Positions 1 to 8,411 of a stretch of DNA of 64,000 nucleotides are shown one piece after another. The translations under genes and the position numbers were made by a program. Below the pieces are notes generated by a model. That model saw only the letters and a list, made by a program, of their open reading frames with translations. It ran no database searches and had not been told where the DNA came from. The DNA is from Thiocystis violacea (GTDB lineage Bacteria > Pseudomonadota > Gammaproteobacteria > Chromatiales > Chromatiaceae), in assembly GCF_016583575.1 (NCBI RefSeq), contig NZ_NRRG01000028.1, positions 1 through 64,000 of the forward strand, given 5' to 3'. How positions within the stretch are numbered: the first letter of the stretch is position 1; every line of letters starts with the position of its first letter.

Positions 1-25
1 CCCCAGATTGACCCGCGTCACCATT

Positions 26-376
26 TCATGCCGCGCGCTGGCTGAAAGGCGCGATCCGGCCCAAGGCATCGCCCAGGCTCGCCCGTGCCTTTGCCATGTC
101 GTAGTCGGCCTGGAGCCCGATCCAAAACCCATCACTCATTCCGAAGAACCGCGACAGGCGCAGCCCGGTATCCGCCGTAATGGACCTTCTGCCGGCCAGG
201 ATCTCGCCCACCCGTTGCTGGGGCACTCCAATCGACTTGGCGAGCCTGTAGGGCGTGATCGCTAGCGGCTCCAAAAACTCATGGGCCAGGATCTCGCCCG
301 GTGGCACGGGCGACAGGTCGCCATCGGCGACGTCGGAGAAGTCACATTCGTGCAAGGATTCAACGGCAATATTCAT
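26..376 (-). CDS. higA: HigA-family antitoxin (XRE HTH)
   Basis: This 116-residue protein has the HigA/VapI layout: a PPGEILAHEFLEPL entry helix, then a helix-turn-helix (YRLAKSIGVPQQRVGEILAG) and the family's RRSITADTGLRLSRFFG segment. The family neutralises a HigB ribonuclease toxin and represses its own operon. I chose the start at 376 because the HigA domain begins soon after it; the frame stays open upstream to 463, but that extension would run back into higB. It lies 13 bases after higB on the same strand, giving the toxin-first order typical of higBA. Confidence 0.9.
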   Translation of the reverse strand: MNIAVESLHECDFSDVADGDLSPVPPGEILAHEFLEPLAITPYRLAKSIGVPQQRVGEILAGRRSITADTGLRLSRFFGMSDGFWIGLQADYDMAKARASLGDALGRIAPFSQRAA

Positions 377-389
377 GGCTGTTTGCCCC

Positions 390-671
390 TCAGTGATAGT
401 CAACGATCTCGACACCCCAGGCGTGCCCGTCGCGCCATTCAAAACAGACCCGCCATTGGTCATTGATGCGGATGCTGTGTTGGCCTTCCCGATTACCCGC
501 CAGCAACTCCAGCCGATTCCCCGGCGGAACCTTCAGATCATCCAGGGACGCCGCGCGATTGAGCATCGCCAGCTTGCGTTGGGACTGTCGGCTTAGATCC
601 GGCCCCCACGCCTTCACCCGCTTTCCAGCGAACAGGGCGGCGGTGGCTTTGTCGGTGAAGGTCTTGATCAT
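390..671 (-). CDS. higB: HigB/RelE-type mRNA interferase toxin
   Basis: The 93-residue product matches the HigB (plasmid maintenance killer) family in length and layout. It starts MIKTFTDK, has the LAMLNRA...LDDLKVPPGNRLELL core and ends with a RINDQWRVCFEW strand followed by VEIVDYH. Members are ribosome-dependent endoribonucleases held inactive by HigA. It is the promoter-proximal gene of the pair; its start codon lies nine bases from an inverted repeat that is probably the HigA operator. Confidence 0.92.
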   Translation of the reverse strand: MIKTFTDKATAALFAGKRVKAWGPDLSRQSQRKLAMLNRAASLDDLKVPPGNRLELLAGNREGQHSIRINDQWRVCFEWRDGHAWGVEIVDYH

Positions 672-679
672 GATAAGAC

Positions 680-714
680 ACTAACGACGCGCGTTAGTTC
701 CGTCAAGCGTTAGT
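680..714. promoter_or_regulatory. Probable higBA operator (inverted repeat plus third half-site)
   Basis: Arms ACTAACG (680-686) and CGTTAGT (692-698) form a perfect 7-bp inverted repeat around a 5-base spacer. A third identical half-site CGTTAGT follows at 708-714. The position just upstream of higB and the symmetry suit an autoregulatory HigA site; binding itself is inferred. Confidence 0.65.
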
Positions 715-883
715 ATTGTCCCCATGATTCATGCGGCCCCCCGCTTTATCGGCAGCACGTTCGCCCCCTCGACCGCGAACAAAATCGGGGATGTGCCGGA
801 ACATGCTCGCGGAGTGCCTGGCGCTGGTGCCCTTGCCCTGACCTTCGAGCATGGCGCCGTACACCCCGTACAGCGCCCCCTGC

Positions 884-1021
884 GAGGCTGGGGAAGGTGC
901 GCCCACTCTCCAGACGGGCCACGGTGGATTGCGATGTGCCCATGCGTTCGGTCAGCTCGGACTGGCTTGGGCCCACGCGGGCGCGCGCCGCGATCAGCTC
1001 GCGGGCGATGGGATACTCGGG
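884..1021 (-). pseudogene. Remnant of an XRE-type helix-turn-helix regulator
   Basis: One minus-strand frame encodes a recognisable HTH_3 core, including SELTERMGTSQSTVARLESG. The flanks on both sides become arginine- and glycine-rich text with no domain character, and the expected segment after the HTH is lost from this frame. The antitoxin that this type normally serves has no partner toxin beside it. I read it as a frameshift-decayed antitoxin fragment. A short functional DNA-binding protein is less likely. Confidence 0.45.
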
Positions 1022-1158
1022 TCGGCGCCGCCCGCCGCGATGAGGGCAAAGACCGGCGCGGTCGGCTCGGGCGCGGTCGGCGCCAGGACGAGGGCGAGGA
1101 TCTGGTCGGGGACTGATGCCCCGACGGGTCAAGCGCGTGCGGCCGGGTCAGGACGCGA

Positions 1159-1488
1159 TCAGCGATCCTCCAGTTCGTCGATCCGGTCCCGATAAGCGTC
1201 GGCGATGCAGCCGCGCTGGTCGCTGGATTTCCAGCAATCGTTGCGGCCCTTGACCCAACCCCGCTGCTCGGCCTTGAGTTCCTTCTGATCGCGCACTGGG
1301 ATGTCATCCATCACCTGGGCATAGAGATGGGTCAGCTCGCGGTCGAGCCGGGCCAATTCCGCGTCCTTGCAGATCATCTGCTCAGCCTCGTGGGTGGCCT
1401 GGCCGCAGTCGAAACTCGGCCTGGCGGCAAACGCCGGCAGGCTGAGCGCGGCGCTGGCGAGGAGGATGGCGAAGGCGTGCACGCGCAT
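1159..1488 (-). CDS. Exported DUF1311/LprI-like protein
   Basis: The 109-residue protein opens with a signal peptide (MRVHAFAILLASAALSLPAFA). The mature part has the DUF1311 pattern: FDCGQATHEAEQMICKDAELARLDREL followed by a second conserved cysteine pair (DCW...GC) and a terminal AYRDRIDEL helix. Mycobacterial LprI, a member of this superfamily, inhibits lysozyme, but most relatives have no assigned role. An AGGAGAC-like ribosome-binding site precedes the start. It is the last gene of a leftward run of exported-protein genes. Confidence 0.8.
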   Translation of the reverse strand: MRVHAFAILLASAALSLPAFAARPSFDCGQATHEAEQMICKDAELARLDRELTHLYAQVMDDIPVRDQKELKAEQRGWVKGRNDCWKSSDQRGCIADAYRDRIDELEDR

Positions 1489-1529
1489 ACAAGGTCTCCT
1501 GTTGGGTGAGAAGGGATGGGCGCTGGCGA

Positions 1530-2210
1530 TCAGTCGGCGTAGCCGGGGCCGATGAGCGTGTAACGCCCGTCATGGATGCCGCCACGGCGGTCGAAGTCGC
1601 AGGTGAAAGACAGGTCGCGCGAATCGCTGTCTTCGAAGGAGACACGACCGTTGCCGGTCAGGGTGCGGCCGCTCAGGTAGGGATGCTTCAGCCGCAGATC
1701 GCTGACATCGCCATAGTCGCGCTCAAGATGGAAACGCAGTTCGTGCGCGCATTCCTTTTTCAGGTAGTCCATGTCGTCGAGCGCGTAGCCCTCGCCCCGA
1801 TCATAGGCGTCGCGCTTGTCCTGGTGCCCCTTGTCCTGGCTGACCGCGGCCGCGATGACGGCCAGTCCGATGATGCCGGCGCCGATCATGGCCGCCTTGC
1901 TGTCGGAGTCCGAATGTCCGCCCTCGGGGCTGACGTTCCAGCTCACCACCTCACGATTCTCGATGCGGCAGTTGAAACGATGGTCCTTGTTCTGACGGTC
2001 CTTGACCAGGCCGTTGACCTTGTAGGAGTGACGGCCGGTCTCCGTGGCGCTCGCCCCATGCGGGTTGTGATAGCGGGCGTCATTGAAGATCTGCGACTGA
2101 CAGTCGCTGATCGCGGAGGATTGATCGTAGGCCAGTGCGCCACCGGGCGCCGCGAGGGCCAGGGTCAGCAGTGCGGCGACGGGGGTGTGGATGTGCTTGG
2201 TCTGATGCAT
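1530..2210 (-). CDS. Exported protein of unknown function, family A copy 1
   Basis: I do not recognise the family. The 226-residue protein begins with a signal peptide ending near LALAAPGGALA, followed by a cysteine-containing N-terminal domain (SDCQSQI ... FNCRIENREVVSWNVSP). A hydrophobic alanine/isoleucine segment (AAMIGAGIIGLAVIAAAV) follows, then a second domain with DLSFTCDFDRRGG. The start at 2210 is preceded by AGAGGAG. The gene at 7717-8367 has the same order (near-identical signal end, DC..I, C-[EI]-NR motif, alanine-rich segment), so the two are ancient duplicates. Confidence 0.75.
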   Translation of the reverse strand: MHQTKHIHTPVAALLTLALAAPGGALAYDQSSAISDCQSQIFNDARYHNPHGASATETGRHSYKVNGLVKDRQNKDHRFNCRIENREVVSWNVSPEGGHSDSDSKAAMIGAGIIGLAVIAAAVSQDKGHQDKRDAYDRGEGYALDDMDYLKKECAHELRFHLERDYGDVSDLRLKHPYLSGRTLTGNGRVSFEDSDSRDLSFTCDFDRRGGIHDGRYTLIGPGYAD

Positions 2211-2579
2211 GGTTGTCTCGCTCCTCTGTTGTTGAAGCCTGGATTTGGAAGGCGCTTGGTTGGGTCGATCGCGGTCGCTGATCGCATCGCTAGCAAAGGG
2301 ACAGGTCTGATCGGGGTGGCGCATCAGGGGCGGGCGTCCTCGCGGGCGGAACCAGACGCCGTCTCGGTCAACCGGGACGCGCGCCGACCACGCGCCGCAA
2401 TTCGATCCACCGCCTCGCGCCTGGTTTCGGCGAGGATCGCGCTCTAGTTCCGCTCCTTGAAGGTCTCGTTGAAAGCCTGCTGGATCATTTCCGGAACGCC
2501 GTAAGCCGGCCGCGTCCGTCTTCGAGGCACGGCGCCTGGCCGCGACCGGCCTGGCGACCGCGCCGAGCGGCGAATGGCG
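2211..2579. other. Intergenic stretch with a short coding remnant
   Basis: No complete gene is visible in these 369 bases. On the minus strand a short frame ending in TAG at 2444 reads AYGVPEMIQQAFNETFKERN, which looks protein-like and may be the decayed end of an older gene. Its upstream continuation loses any such character. The part next to 2211 carries the ribosome-binding site of the family A gene. Confidence 0.4.
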
Positions 2580-3134
2580 TCAGTCGGAGACCTGACAGAT
2601 CCCATTGGCACCGTGCTTGCCGGTGTAGCTGAGGGTGACCGAGTCGTCCGGGTTGATGGCGATGGAGAGCGTAATCCCCGCGCCCGTGGCTTCGTAATAC
2701 TCCTTATTGACCTTCTTGAGCTTCGCCTCCTTGCCGTTTAGATACACAGGCCCTCCCTTGTCGGCATGCACCTCAATGCCACCGGGACAGGTGCCATTGA
2801 AAAATGGGACGCCGCCGGACGTCTTGCCACCGCCGCGCACGGGTGCGGTCGACTCGTCTTCCACGCGCTCCAAACCGTCGAACCGGCCTTGCGGAGTCAC
2901 GAAGCACTTCCAGGCCCCGGATTCGCTGCCGACGGTCATGAACACCACAGTGGCGGCCTCCGAGACTTTCATGTCGTAGATCGCTACCTCGGATTTCGGC
3001 TCGCCGGTCTCCTGCGCCATTTTCGTCACGCACAGCTTGGCGGCGGGAGAGGCTTTGTCGATCTGGGCCTGGGCAGAGAAGGGGGCGGCGAGCGGCAGGG
3101 CGGCGAGCAGGACGATGGCAAGAATCGGTTTCAT
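2580..3134 (-). CDS. Exported protein of unknown function, family B long form
   Basis: The 184-residue product has a clear signal peptide (to about residue 23). Its first mature domain carries a Cys, then TGEPKSEVAIYDMKVSEA and a WKCF cysteine. A second, lysine- and glycine-rich beta-like domain (CPGGIEVHADKGGPVYLNGK ... YTGKHGANGICQV) adds two more cysteines. The first domain recurs in the lipoprotein gene at 6109-6432. I know no function for either. The paired cysteines suggest disulfides and a periplasmic location. Confidence 0.78.
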   Translation of the reverse strand: MKPILAIVLLAALPLAAPFSAQAQIDKASPAAKLCVTKMAQETGEPKSEVAIYDMKVSEAATVVFMTVGSESGAWKCFVTPQGRFDGLERVEDESTAPVRGGGKTSGGVPFFNGTCPGGIEVHADKGGPVYLNGKEAKLKKVNKEYYEATGAGITLSIAINPDDSVTLSYTGKHGANGICQVSD

Positions 3135-3175
3135 GGGTGTTCTCCAAATGATGAGGGATGACGCTTGAGGCCCTT

Positions 3176-4543
3176 TCAGGCCCCGCTGAACTGCACGTTC
3201 TCGAACACCAGCGTCGGCGTCCGCAGCGCGAAATAGGGGAAGGGGTCGTTGCCCACTTCCACCAGGCTGGCGAAGAGCGTCTTAAGGTTGCCGGTGACGA
3301 TCATGCCGACCACCGGCTCGGCGATCTCGCCGCCGCGGATGATGTGCCCGTTGAGTCCCTGGGAGAATTCACCAGTGGTCGGATCGGCGTTGCCGCCGGC
3401 CCAGGCGGTGACCAGGACGCCGTCGCCGACCGCGCGGATGATCTCCGCGAGCGCGCGCTCGCCGGGCTGGACGATCTGGTTCGAGGGGGCGCCGGTCGTG
3501 ACCGGCAGCCCGGTCTTGGCCGCATAGTAGGTGTCGGCGTAGACGGTCTTGGGGACGCCGCGCTCGATCAGGATTAGGGGACGGGCGGCGATGCCTTCGC
3601 GATCATAGGGGTGGGACTCTAGGCCGCGCGGGCGCAGCGGATCGTCGATGATGGTGAGCTTGTCGCTGAAGGCTTGGGTCTCCATCAGCTTGGGCCAGAA
3701 GGATTGACCCTGCGAGATGTTGCCCGCCGTGGCCGGGGCGAGCAGGTCGCTGACCAGTCGCATCGCGGCCCGTGGCTCGACCACCAGGGTACCCTTCATG
3801 GTCGGTCCCTGGCGGCTGCCCAGGCGCGCCCGTGCCCGCGCCAGGGTCTGCTCGCCGATGCGTGCCGTGCTCGGCAGATCGTCCAGATGCAGACAGGCGG
3901 CCCCGTCTTCGCCCTCGGCGCGGCGTTCGCTGCCGCCCTTACGTTCACCTGGCCCGGTGTCCCGCAAGGAGACCTGCTGGAAGAAGCCGACGCTGGTCTT
4001 GCCATAGGCACCGCTGAAGCCGTTGGAGCTGGCGTCGGCGACGAGCTTCTGACCGTCCTCGACCGAGCTGATGGTCGAGATCAGCGTCGGCTCCCCACGG
4101 ACGACCGCCTCCAACTCGCGGCACCAGGCGAGACGTTGCTCGCGGGTCAGCCCCGCGATCCGCGGATCGACCAGTTGCAACCCATCGGCCGAGGCGGTCG
4201 GAAAGAGTGCCGGCGGGGTGATGCGCCGCTGTGGGTCGGCCTGCAACTGGCGGGTGAGCGGCACCGCCTCGGCAATGAAGTCGCGCAGCCGCGCCTCGCG
4301 CAGGTCGGTGGTCGAATAGACGCCATAACGTCCGTCGACATAGAGCTTCAGTTCTAGCCCCCGTTTGGTGGAGTCCGAGACGGTCTCCGGTTTGCCGTCG
4401 CGAAAGGCATAGCTCAGGCCGCGGTCCTGGACGGCCGTCGCCCAGGCGTCATTGGCCCCTGCCGCGCGGGCCATCTCCACCGCCTGTTGGGCGAGCTTCA
4501 GCAGCGTGTCGGTCGCTGTCGTGTCGTGATTAGGCATTTTCAC
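3176..4543 (-). CDS. pmbA: PmbA/TldE-family protease subunit
   Basis: The 455-residue protein matches the PmbA (TldE) half of the TldD-TldE metalloprotease. It has an N-terminal helical part (ALRLAQ-like, AGANDAWATAV), the strand region GLELKLYVDGRYGVYSTTD, and a C-terminal half with GNADPTTGEFSQGLNG. It lacks the HExxxH zinc motif, as TldE subunits do. In E. coli the complex unwinds and cleaves peptides such as microcin B17 precursor and CcdA. It overlaps the upstream tldD-like gene by 14 bases, so the two are probably co-translated. No signal peptide is visible, unlike its partner. Confidence 0.88.
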   Translation of the reverse strand: MKMPNHDTTATDTLLKLAQQAVEMARAAGANDAWATAVQDRGLSYAFRDGKPETVSDSTKRGLELKLYVDGRYGVYSTTDLREARLRDFIAEAVPLTRQLQADPQRRITPPALFPTASADGLQLVDPRIAGLTREQRLAWCRELEAVVRGEPTLISTISSVEDGQKLVADASSNGFSGAYGKTSVGFFQQVSLRDTGPGERKGGSERRAEGEDGAACLHLDDLPSTARIGEQTLARARARLGSRQGPTMKGTLVVEPRAAMRLVSDLLAPATAGNISQGQSFWPKLMETQAFSDKLTIIDDPLRPRGLESHPYDREGIAARPLILIERGVPKTVYADTYYAAKTGLPVTTGAPSNQIVQPGERALAEIIRAVGDGVLVTAWAGGNADPTTGEFSQGLNGHIIRGGEIAEPVVGMIVTGNLKTLFASLVEVGNDPFPYFALRTPTLVFENVQFSGA

Positions 4544-6059
4544 CTCCCACCGTCATGCGCGAGACCAGGGCCGAGGGCATGCCGATCGAGACCGGGACGC
4601 TTTGTCCGTTCTTGCCGCAGACCCAGCCGCCGGGGTCGAGCTTGAAGTCGTCCGCCACCATGGTGATGCGCTTGAGCACCTCCGGGCCGTTGCCGATGAG
4701 GTTCACGTCCTTGATCGGCGCGGTGATCTTGCCGTTCTCCACCAGCCAGCCGTTCTTGACATAGAAGGTGAAGTCGCCGGGGCCGATGGCGACCTGACCG
4801 CCGGTGAAGGTCTCGGCGATGATGCCGTGCTGGATGGAGGCGACAATCTCGTCGCGGCTGTGCGGGCCGTTCTCCATGAAGGTGGTCGTCATGCGCGCCA
4901 TGATCGGAAAGCGGTAGGACTCGCGCCGCCCGGAGCCGACATGCTCTTGGAACCCATAGTGGCGGGCCGAGATGCTGTCGTGCAGATAGGACTTGAGAAT
5001 CCCCTTGTCGACGAGGACAGCGCGACCGGTGGCGTTGCCTTCGTCGTCCATGTTCAGCGTGCCCAGCTCGTGCGGCAGGTTGCCCTGATCGACCACGGTG
5101 ACGAAGGGCGCGGCCACCGGCTTGCCGATCATGTCCGAATAGATGCTGGTGCCGTTGCGGTTGAAGTCGGCCTCCATGCCGTGGCCGATCGCCTCGTGCA
5201 GCAGCACGCTGCTGGCCCCGGCGGCGAGCACCACCGGCATCTCGCCGGCCGGCGGGCGCCGGGCGTCGAACAGCACCAGGGTGCGCGCCACCACCTCGTC
5301 AACCTGTTCCTTGAGGCGGGCATCGGTGTAGAAGCCGATCCCGTCACGCGCGCCGAGCGAAACCTGATTGCTCTGGGTCTGGTCGCCGCGCTTGGCGGTC
5401 ACCATCAGGCCGAGCAGCGCGCTTGGGCGGCGGTCGGTGAGCAGTCGGCCGTCGAGGGTCGCGATCAGCACCCGCTCGTCGGTGTCGGTCAACTGCACCG
5501 TCACCTTGTCGATCGCGGGATCGGCGGCGCGCAGCATCGCCTCGACCTTCTGGATCAGCGGCAGCTTCTCGTCCAGCCCGACCTCGGACCAGGGCCGCTT
5601 GACAGGATAGAGATCGCCCTGCCGCCTGGGATCGAAATGGGCCGGCAGGGTCGCGCGCCCACCGCTGGCGATGGTCGCGGCGGTACGGGCGGCCTGAAGC
5701 ATGGACTCGGGCGTCAGATCCTCGGTGAAGGCGAAGCCGGTCTGATCCCCGACCACCACCCGCAGCCCCACGCCTTGGGCGATGTCGCTCGTTGCCTGGC
5801 TGGCCAGCCCGTCCTGCATCCGGATGAGGTTGGTGCGCTTGTGCTGGAAATAGAGTTCGGCGAAGTCCGCCCCGCTGGCGGTCAGCTCCGTCATGACGCG
5901 GCGGATCGCGGCCTCGTCGATGCCGAACCAGTCGAGGAAGGGATTGGCCGGCGCGGGGGCGGTCAGGTCCGTCGCTTGCGGCTGGGCGCGGAGAAAGGTC
6001 GGTAGGGTCAGACTCGCGAGACCGGCGGTGCCGGTGGCGAGGAAATGGCGTCGGTTCAT
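4530..6059 (-). CDS. tldD: TldD-family metalloprotease with Tat signal
   Basis: The 509-residue protein has the TldD zinc motif HEAIGH at residues 288-293, followed by GMEADF, the NMDDEGNATG and GSGRRESYRFPIMARM regions, and a C-terminal CGKNGQSVPVSIG. These make it the catalytic partner of PmbA. The chosen start at 6059 gives MNRRHFLATGTAGLASLTLP, a twin-arginine signal with an alanine-glycine hydrophobic core ending at LRA; the frame is open upstream but that text is low-complexity arginine/proline. Canonical TldD is cytoplasmic, so this is a probable exported variant. Confidence 0.88.
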   Translation of the reverse strand: MNRRHFLATGTAGLASLTLPTFLRAQPQATDLTAPAPANPFLDWFGIDEAAIRRVMTELTASGADFAELYFQHKRTNLIRMQDGLASQATSDIAQGVGLRVVVGDQTGFAFTEDLTPESMLQAARTAATIASGGRATLPAHFDPRRQGDLYPVKRPWSEVGLDEKLPLIQKVEAMLRAADPAIDKVTVQLTDTDERVLIATLDGRLLTDRRPSALLGLMVTAKRGDQTQSNQVSLGARDGIGFYTDARLKEQVDEVVARTLVLFDARRPPAGEMPVVLAAGASSVLLHEAIGHGMEADFNRNGTSIYSDMIGKPVAAPFVTVVDQGNLPHELGTLNMDDEGNATGRAVLVDKGILKSYLHDSISARHYGFQEHVGSGRRESYRFPIMARMTTTFMENGPHSRDEIVASIQHGIIAETFTGGQVAIGPGDFTFYVKNGWLVENGKITAPIKDVNLIGNGPEVLKRITMVADDFKLDPGGWVCGKNGQSVPVSIGMPSALVSRMTVGGENA

Positions 6060-6108
6060 GCGGAAGATCTCCCAGGCGCGATGCCTTGAGCAAGAGGGCC
6101 GGATGGCG

Positions 6109-6432
6109 TCAGAGCGCGCCTTCGCTACCGGTATACATGACGTCGCTGACCCGTCCGGACCGATTCGTGTGACAGCGCCAGGGGGCGGTGGCGGTGGCCA
6201 CGGTCGCCTCCACGGTGCTTCCAGCCTCCGACTCGGCGACGTCGAAGACCGCGACATCCGACGTCGAGAGCCCCGTCTGCTTGGCGATCGCCGCGCGGCA
6301 GGCGCGTGCCGGAACACCCGTGAAATCGCCGCCGGTCACGGCGGCGGTCTCCATGGGTCTGGTCGAGTCGGCGTCGACGCAGCCGGCCAGGGAGGCCGCG
6401 GCCAGCAGCGCGAGCGGAAGGACCTTGTTCAT
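6109..6432 (-). CDS. Small lipoprotein, family B short form
   Basis: The 107-residue protein begins MNKVLPLALLAAASLAGC, a lipoprotein signal with lipobox LAGC at residue 18. The mature part repeats the first domain of the 2580-3134 protein: a Cys, then KQTGLSTSDVAVFDVAESEA, and a WRCH cysteine near the end. AAGGAGACGC precedes the start at 6432. Function is unknown. Its position between the TldD-like and L,D-transpeptidase genes points to an envelope role. Confidence 0.75.
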   Translation of the reverse strand: MNKVLPLALLAAASLAGCVDADSTRPMETAAVTGGDFTGVPARACRAAIAKQTGLSTSDVAVFDVAESEAGSTVEATVATATAPWRCHTNRSGRVSDVMYTGSEGAL

Positions 6433-6592
6433 CGTGCGTCTCCTTGGATCAACCGCGCTCGGTGCGGTCGGCAACCGGCGCGGTCGGCAACTTGGGATTG
6501 GATGGGACTCGCCAGCATCGACGATCGGAGGCGCTGGCACGGTGGGGGTTCTCGTTCGGTGACCGGGGTTGACGGCTGGTGGGCGAGAGCGA

Positions 6593-7600
6593 TCAGGCGC
6601 TGCTCATGATGACGAAGTCCTTGCCGGAACGCCGGTCTGGGTGCAGCGGGTTGTCCGTGACGACCAGCACCAGGCCGGGATGCAGGCTACGCTCGACGGC
6701 CCCTTGGAAGGCGCTGTCGGCCGTGAGCCGGGTAATCAGGGCGTCCGGCGAGCCACGTCCCGCTCCGAGATCCGCCCCCGCCGTCTCCTGGTGGCTGATG
6801 GCGTGCCAGGACAGACCCTTGGCCCCGGCATGGCTCCCGTTCAGGACGAAGACGTGCGAGCCGAGCTTGCCACCCGAGCCGGCGAGCCGTCCCTCGGCGA
6901 CGACCTCGCCGTTCTCGATCAGCTCCAGCTTGCGATCCGCCGAGGAGGCGATGACCGTGGACACTGGATACTCGGCTGCCGCGTCCCAGTCGGATGGATG
7001 GCGCTTGCCGGACAGACCCGCGACGGCCCGCTCGAATTCGTGCTCGGCGTAGCCAGCGAGGACCAGGCCCGGATGGGTCAGCTCCCAGGGGTCCGAATGG
7101 CTGCCGGCGATGATGACCGGGGTGCCGACGTGGGTGACGCTCCAGAGCTTCTCGGAGAAGCCCATCGGCAGACGCACGCAGCCGTGCGAGGCCGGATAGC
7201 CGGGCAGCTTGCCGGCGTGCAGCGCGATGCCGTCCCAGGTCAGCCGGTTCATGTTGGGCATGGGGGCGTTGTTGTAGGTGGAGGAGCGGTGGTCCTTGTC
7301 CTTCTCCAGCACGACGAAGACGCCGTTCGGCGTCTCGTGGCCCGGCTTGCCGGTCGAGCAGGTGGAGACGGCGATCCGCACCCCGTTGCGATAGACGTGC
7401 GTCATCTGCTCGGGCAGCGAGACGACGACGGCCACGGAGCCTTGCGGCGAGCGCTCCGGATGCCAGGTGAACTCGCCGGGCTTGAGGGCATGGATCTCCT
7501 TGACGACCTCGGCGCGCGAGCCTCGGTGCACTAGGATGAAGGGCGCCGCCCCTAGGGCGGCGAGTCGAAGGAGAGCGGTACGGCGATCGATCGGCGGCAT
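6593..7600 (-). CDS. L,D-transpeptidase (YkuD domain), exported
   Basis: The 335-residue protein opens with a Tat-like signal (DRRTALLRLAALG) and a linker, then a YkuD domain with VSTCSTGKPGHETPNGVF and the catalytic block IALHAGKLPGYPASHGCVRLP; Cys141 is the expected nucleophile. Such enzymes form 3-3 peptidoglycan crosslinks or anchor proteins to the wall. About 140 residues follow the catalytic domain and match no family I recognise. Neighbours on both sides are exported proteins, so it fits an envelope cluster. Confidence 0.9.
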   Translation of the reverse strand: MPPIDRRTALLRLAALGAAPFILVHRGSRAEVVKEIHALKPGEFTWHPERSPQGSVAVVVSLPEQMTHVYRNGVRIAVSTCSTGKPGHETPNGVFVVLEKDKDHRSSTYNNAPMPNMNRLTWDGIALHAGKLPGYPASHGCVRLPMGFSEKLWSVTHVGTPVIIAGSHSDPWELTHPGLVLAGYAEHEFERAVAGLSGKRHPSDWDAAAEYPVSTVIASSADRKLELIENGEVVAEGRLAGSGGKLGSHVFVLNGSHAGAKGLSWHAISHQETAGADLGAGRGSPDALITRLTADSAFQGAVERSLHPGLVLVVTDNPLHPDRRSGKDFVIMSSA

Positions 7601-7716
7601 CGTCGGGAAATCCTGTCAGTCGTTTCAAGGGCATGAGACCCGAGGGGGCGATGGCGAAGGCGCGCCGTGCTGGTCGTACCAGAAGGCGCGCCGCGTCGGG
7701 CTCTCGCGGACCACGC

Positions 7717-8367
7717 TTACTCGCAATCCAGCATGGTCACATCGACGATGGAGCGGTAGTGCCCGTTCTCGGTGCGGATCGTGACGCAATGCGAGCCCTT
7801 GACCCAGTTCGTATAGGAGCTGCCGCCACCCTTGCTGCCCGACGCGTATTCGTAACCACGGTTATCCATCTCCATCTCGCCGCTGCTCGCCTTGGCGCCC
7901 ACCAGATCCTGGAGCGCGGCGGCCCCGGAGCCGCCGTGCCCCCCGTGCTGGCCAGGCTTCCTGTAGGTCTCTTCGGTATCGCCCCGCTCCTTGCCCGCCT
8001 CGTTGGCGGCGACTCCGATCGCCACGGCCGCCGCCGCGCCGATCGCGAGCTTCTCGGCGCTGCTCAGGCTCTCGGGCCTGGGGCCGTCGTACTCGGCCAT
8101 GGTCACATGACGGTTCTTGACCTCGCAGCCCCAGGGGTACTTATCGCCGTCGACCTTGGCCTTGCCCTTGACGCTGAAGTGCTTCTCTCCGTCGAGTTGA
8201 GTCGCATGGGCCTCGCGCAGATCGGTCAGGTTGTATTCGCCGCTGATGCGGTTCTCGCAATCACGGATCGCATCCTCGCTACCGTAGGCGAACGCGGCGC
8301 CAGGCGCCGCGAGCGCTAGACTCAGCAGGATGGTCGAGGGACGGTGCAAGGGATGAGTCGGACGCAT
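7717..8367 (-). CDS. Exported protein of unknown function, family A copy 2
   Basis: The 216-residue protein has a signal peptide whose end (LALAAPGAAFAYGSED) is nearly that of the 1530-2210 protein. The mature part keeps the DCENRI cysteine, WGCEVKNRHVTMAEYDG, and an alanine-rich segment (AIGAAAAVAIGVAANEAG). A glycine/histidine-rich linker and a C-terminal domain with two cysteines (SHCVTIRTENG, LDCE) follow. The start at 8367 was taken because it places the signal at the N-terminus. Unknown function; duplicate of the earlier gene. Confidence 0.76.
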   Translation of the reverse strand: MRPTHPLHRPSTILLSLALAAPGAAFAYGSEDAIRDCENRISGEYNLTDLREAHATQLDGEKHFSVKGKAKVDGDKYPWGCEVKNRHVTMAEYDGPRPESLSSAEKLAIGAAAAVAIGVAANEAGKERGDTEETYRKPGQHGGHGGSGAAALQDLVGAKASSGEMEMDNRGYEYASGSKGGGSSYTNWVKGSHCVTIRTENGHYRSIVDVTMLDCE

Positions 8368-8411
8368 GGCGATGGCCTCGGTGTTGGATGGCAGGGTTGG
8401 GTTGAATTCAG

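Noticed and set aside
729-1307. Several overlapping 100-190 residue frames
   Set aside because: Arginine/proline/serine-rich text typical of GC-rich shadows; only the short HTH core at 884-1021 carries information.
4602-6005. Long plus-strand frame opposite tldD
   Set aside because: The minus strand carries HEAIGH and a Tat signal; the plus frame has no recognisable motif.
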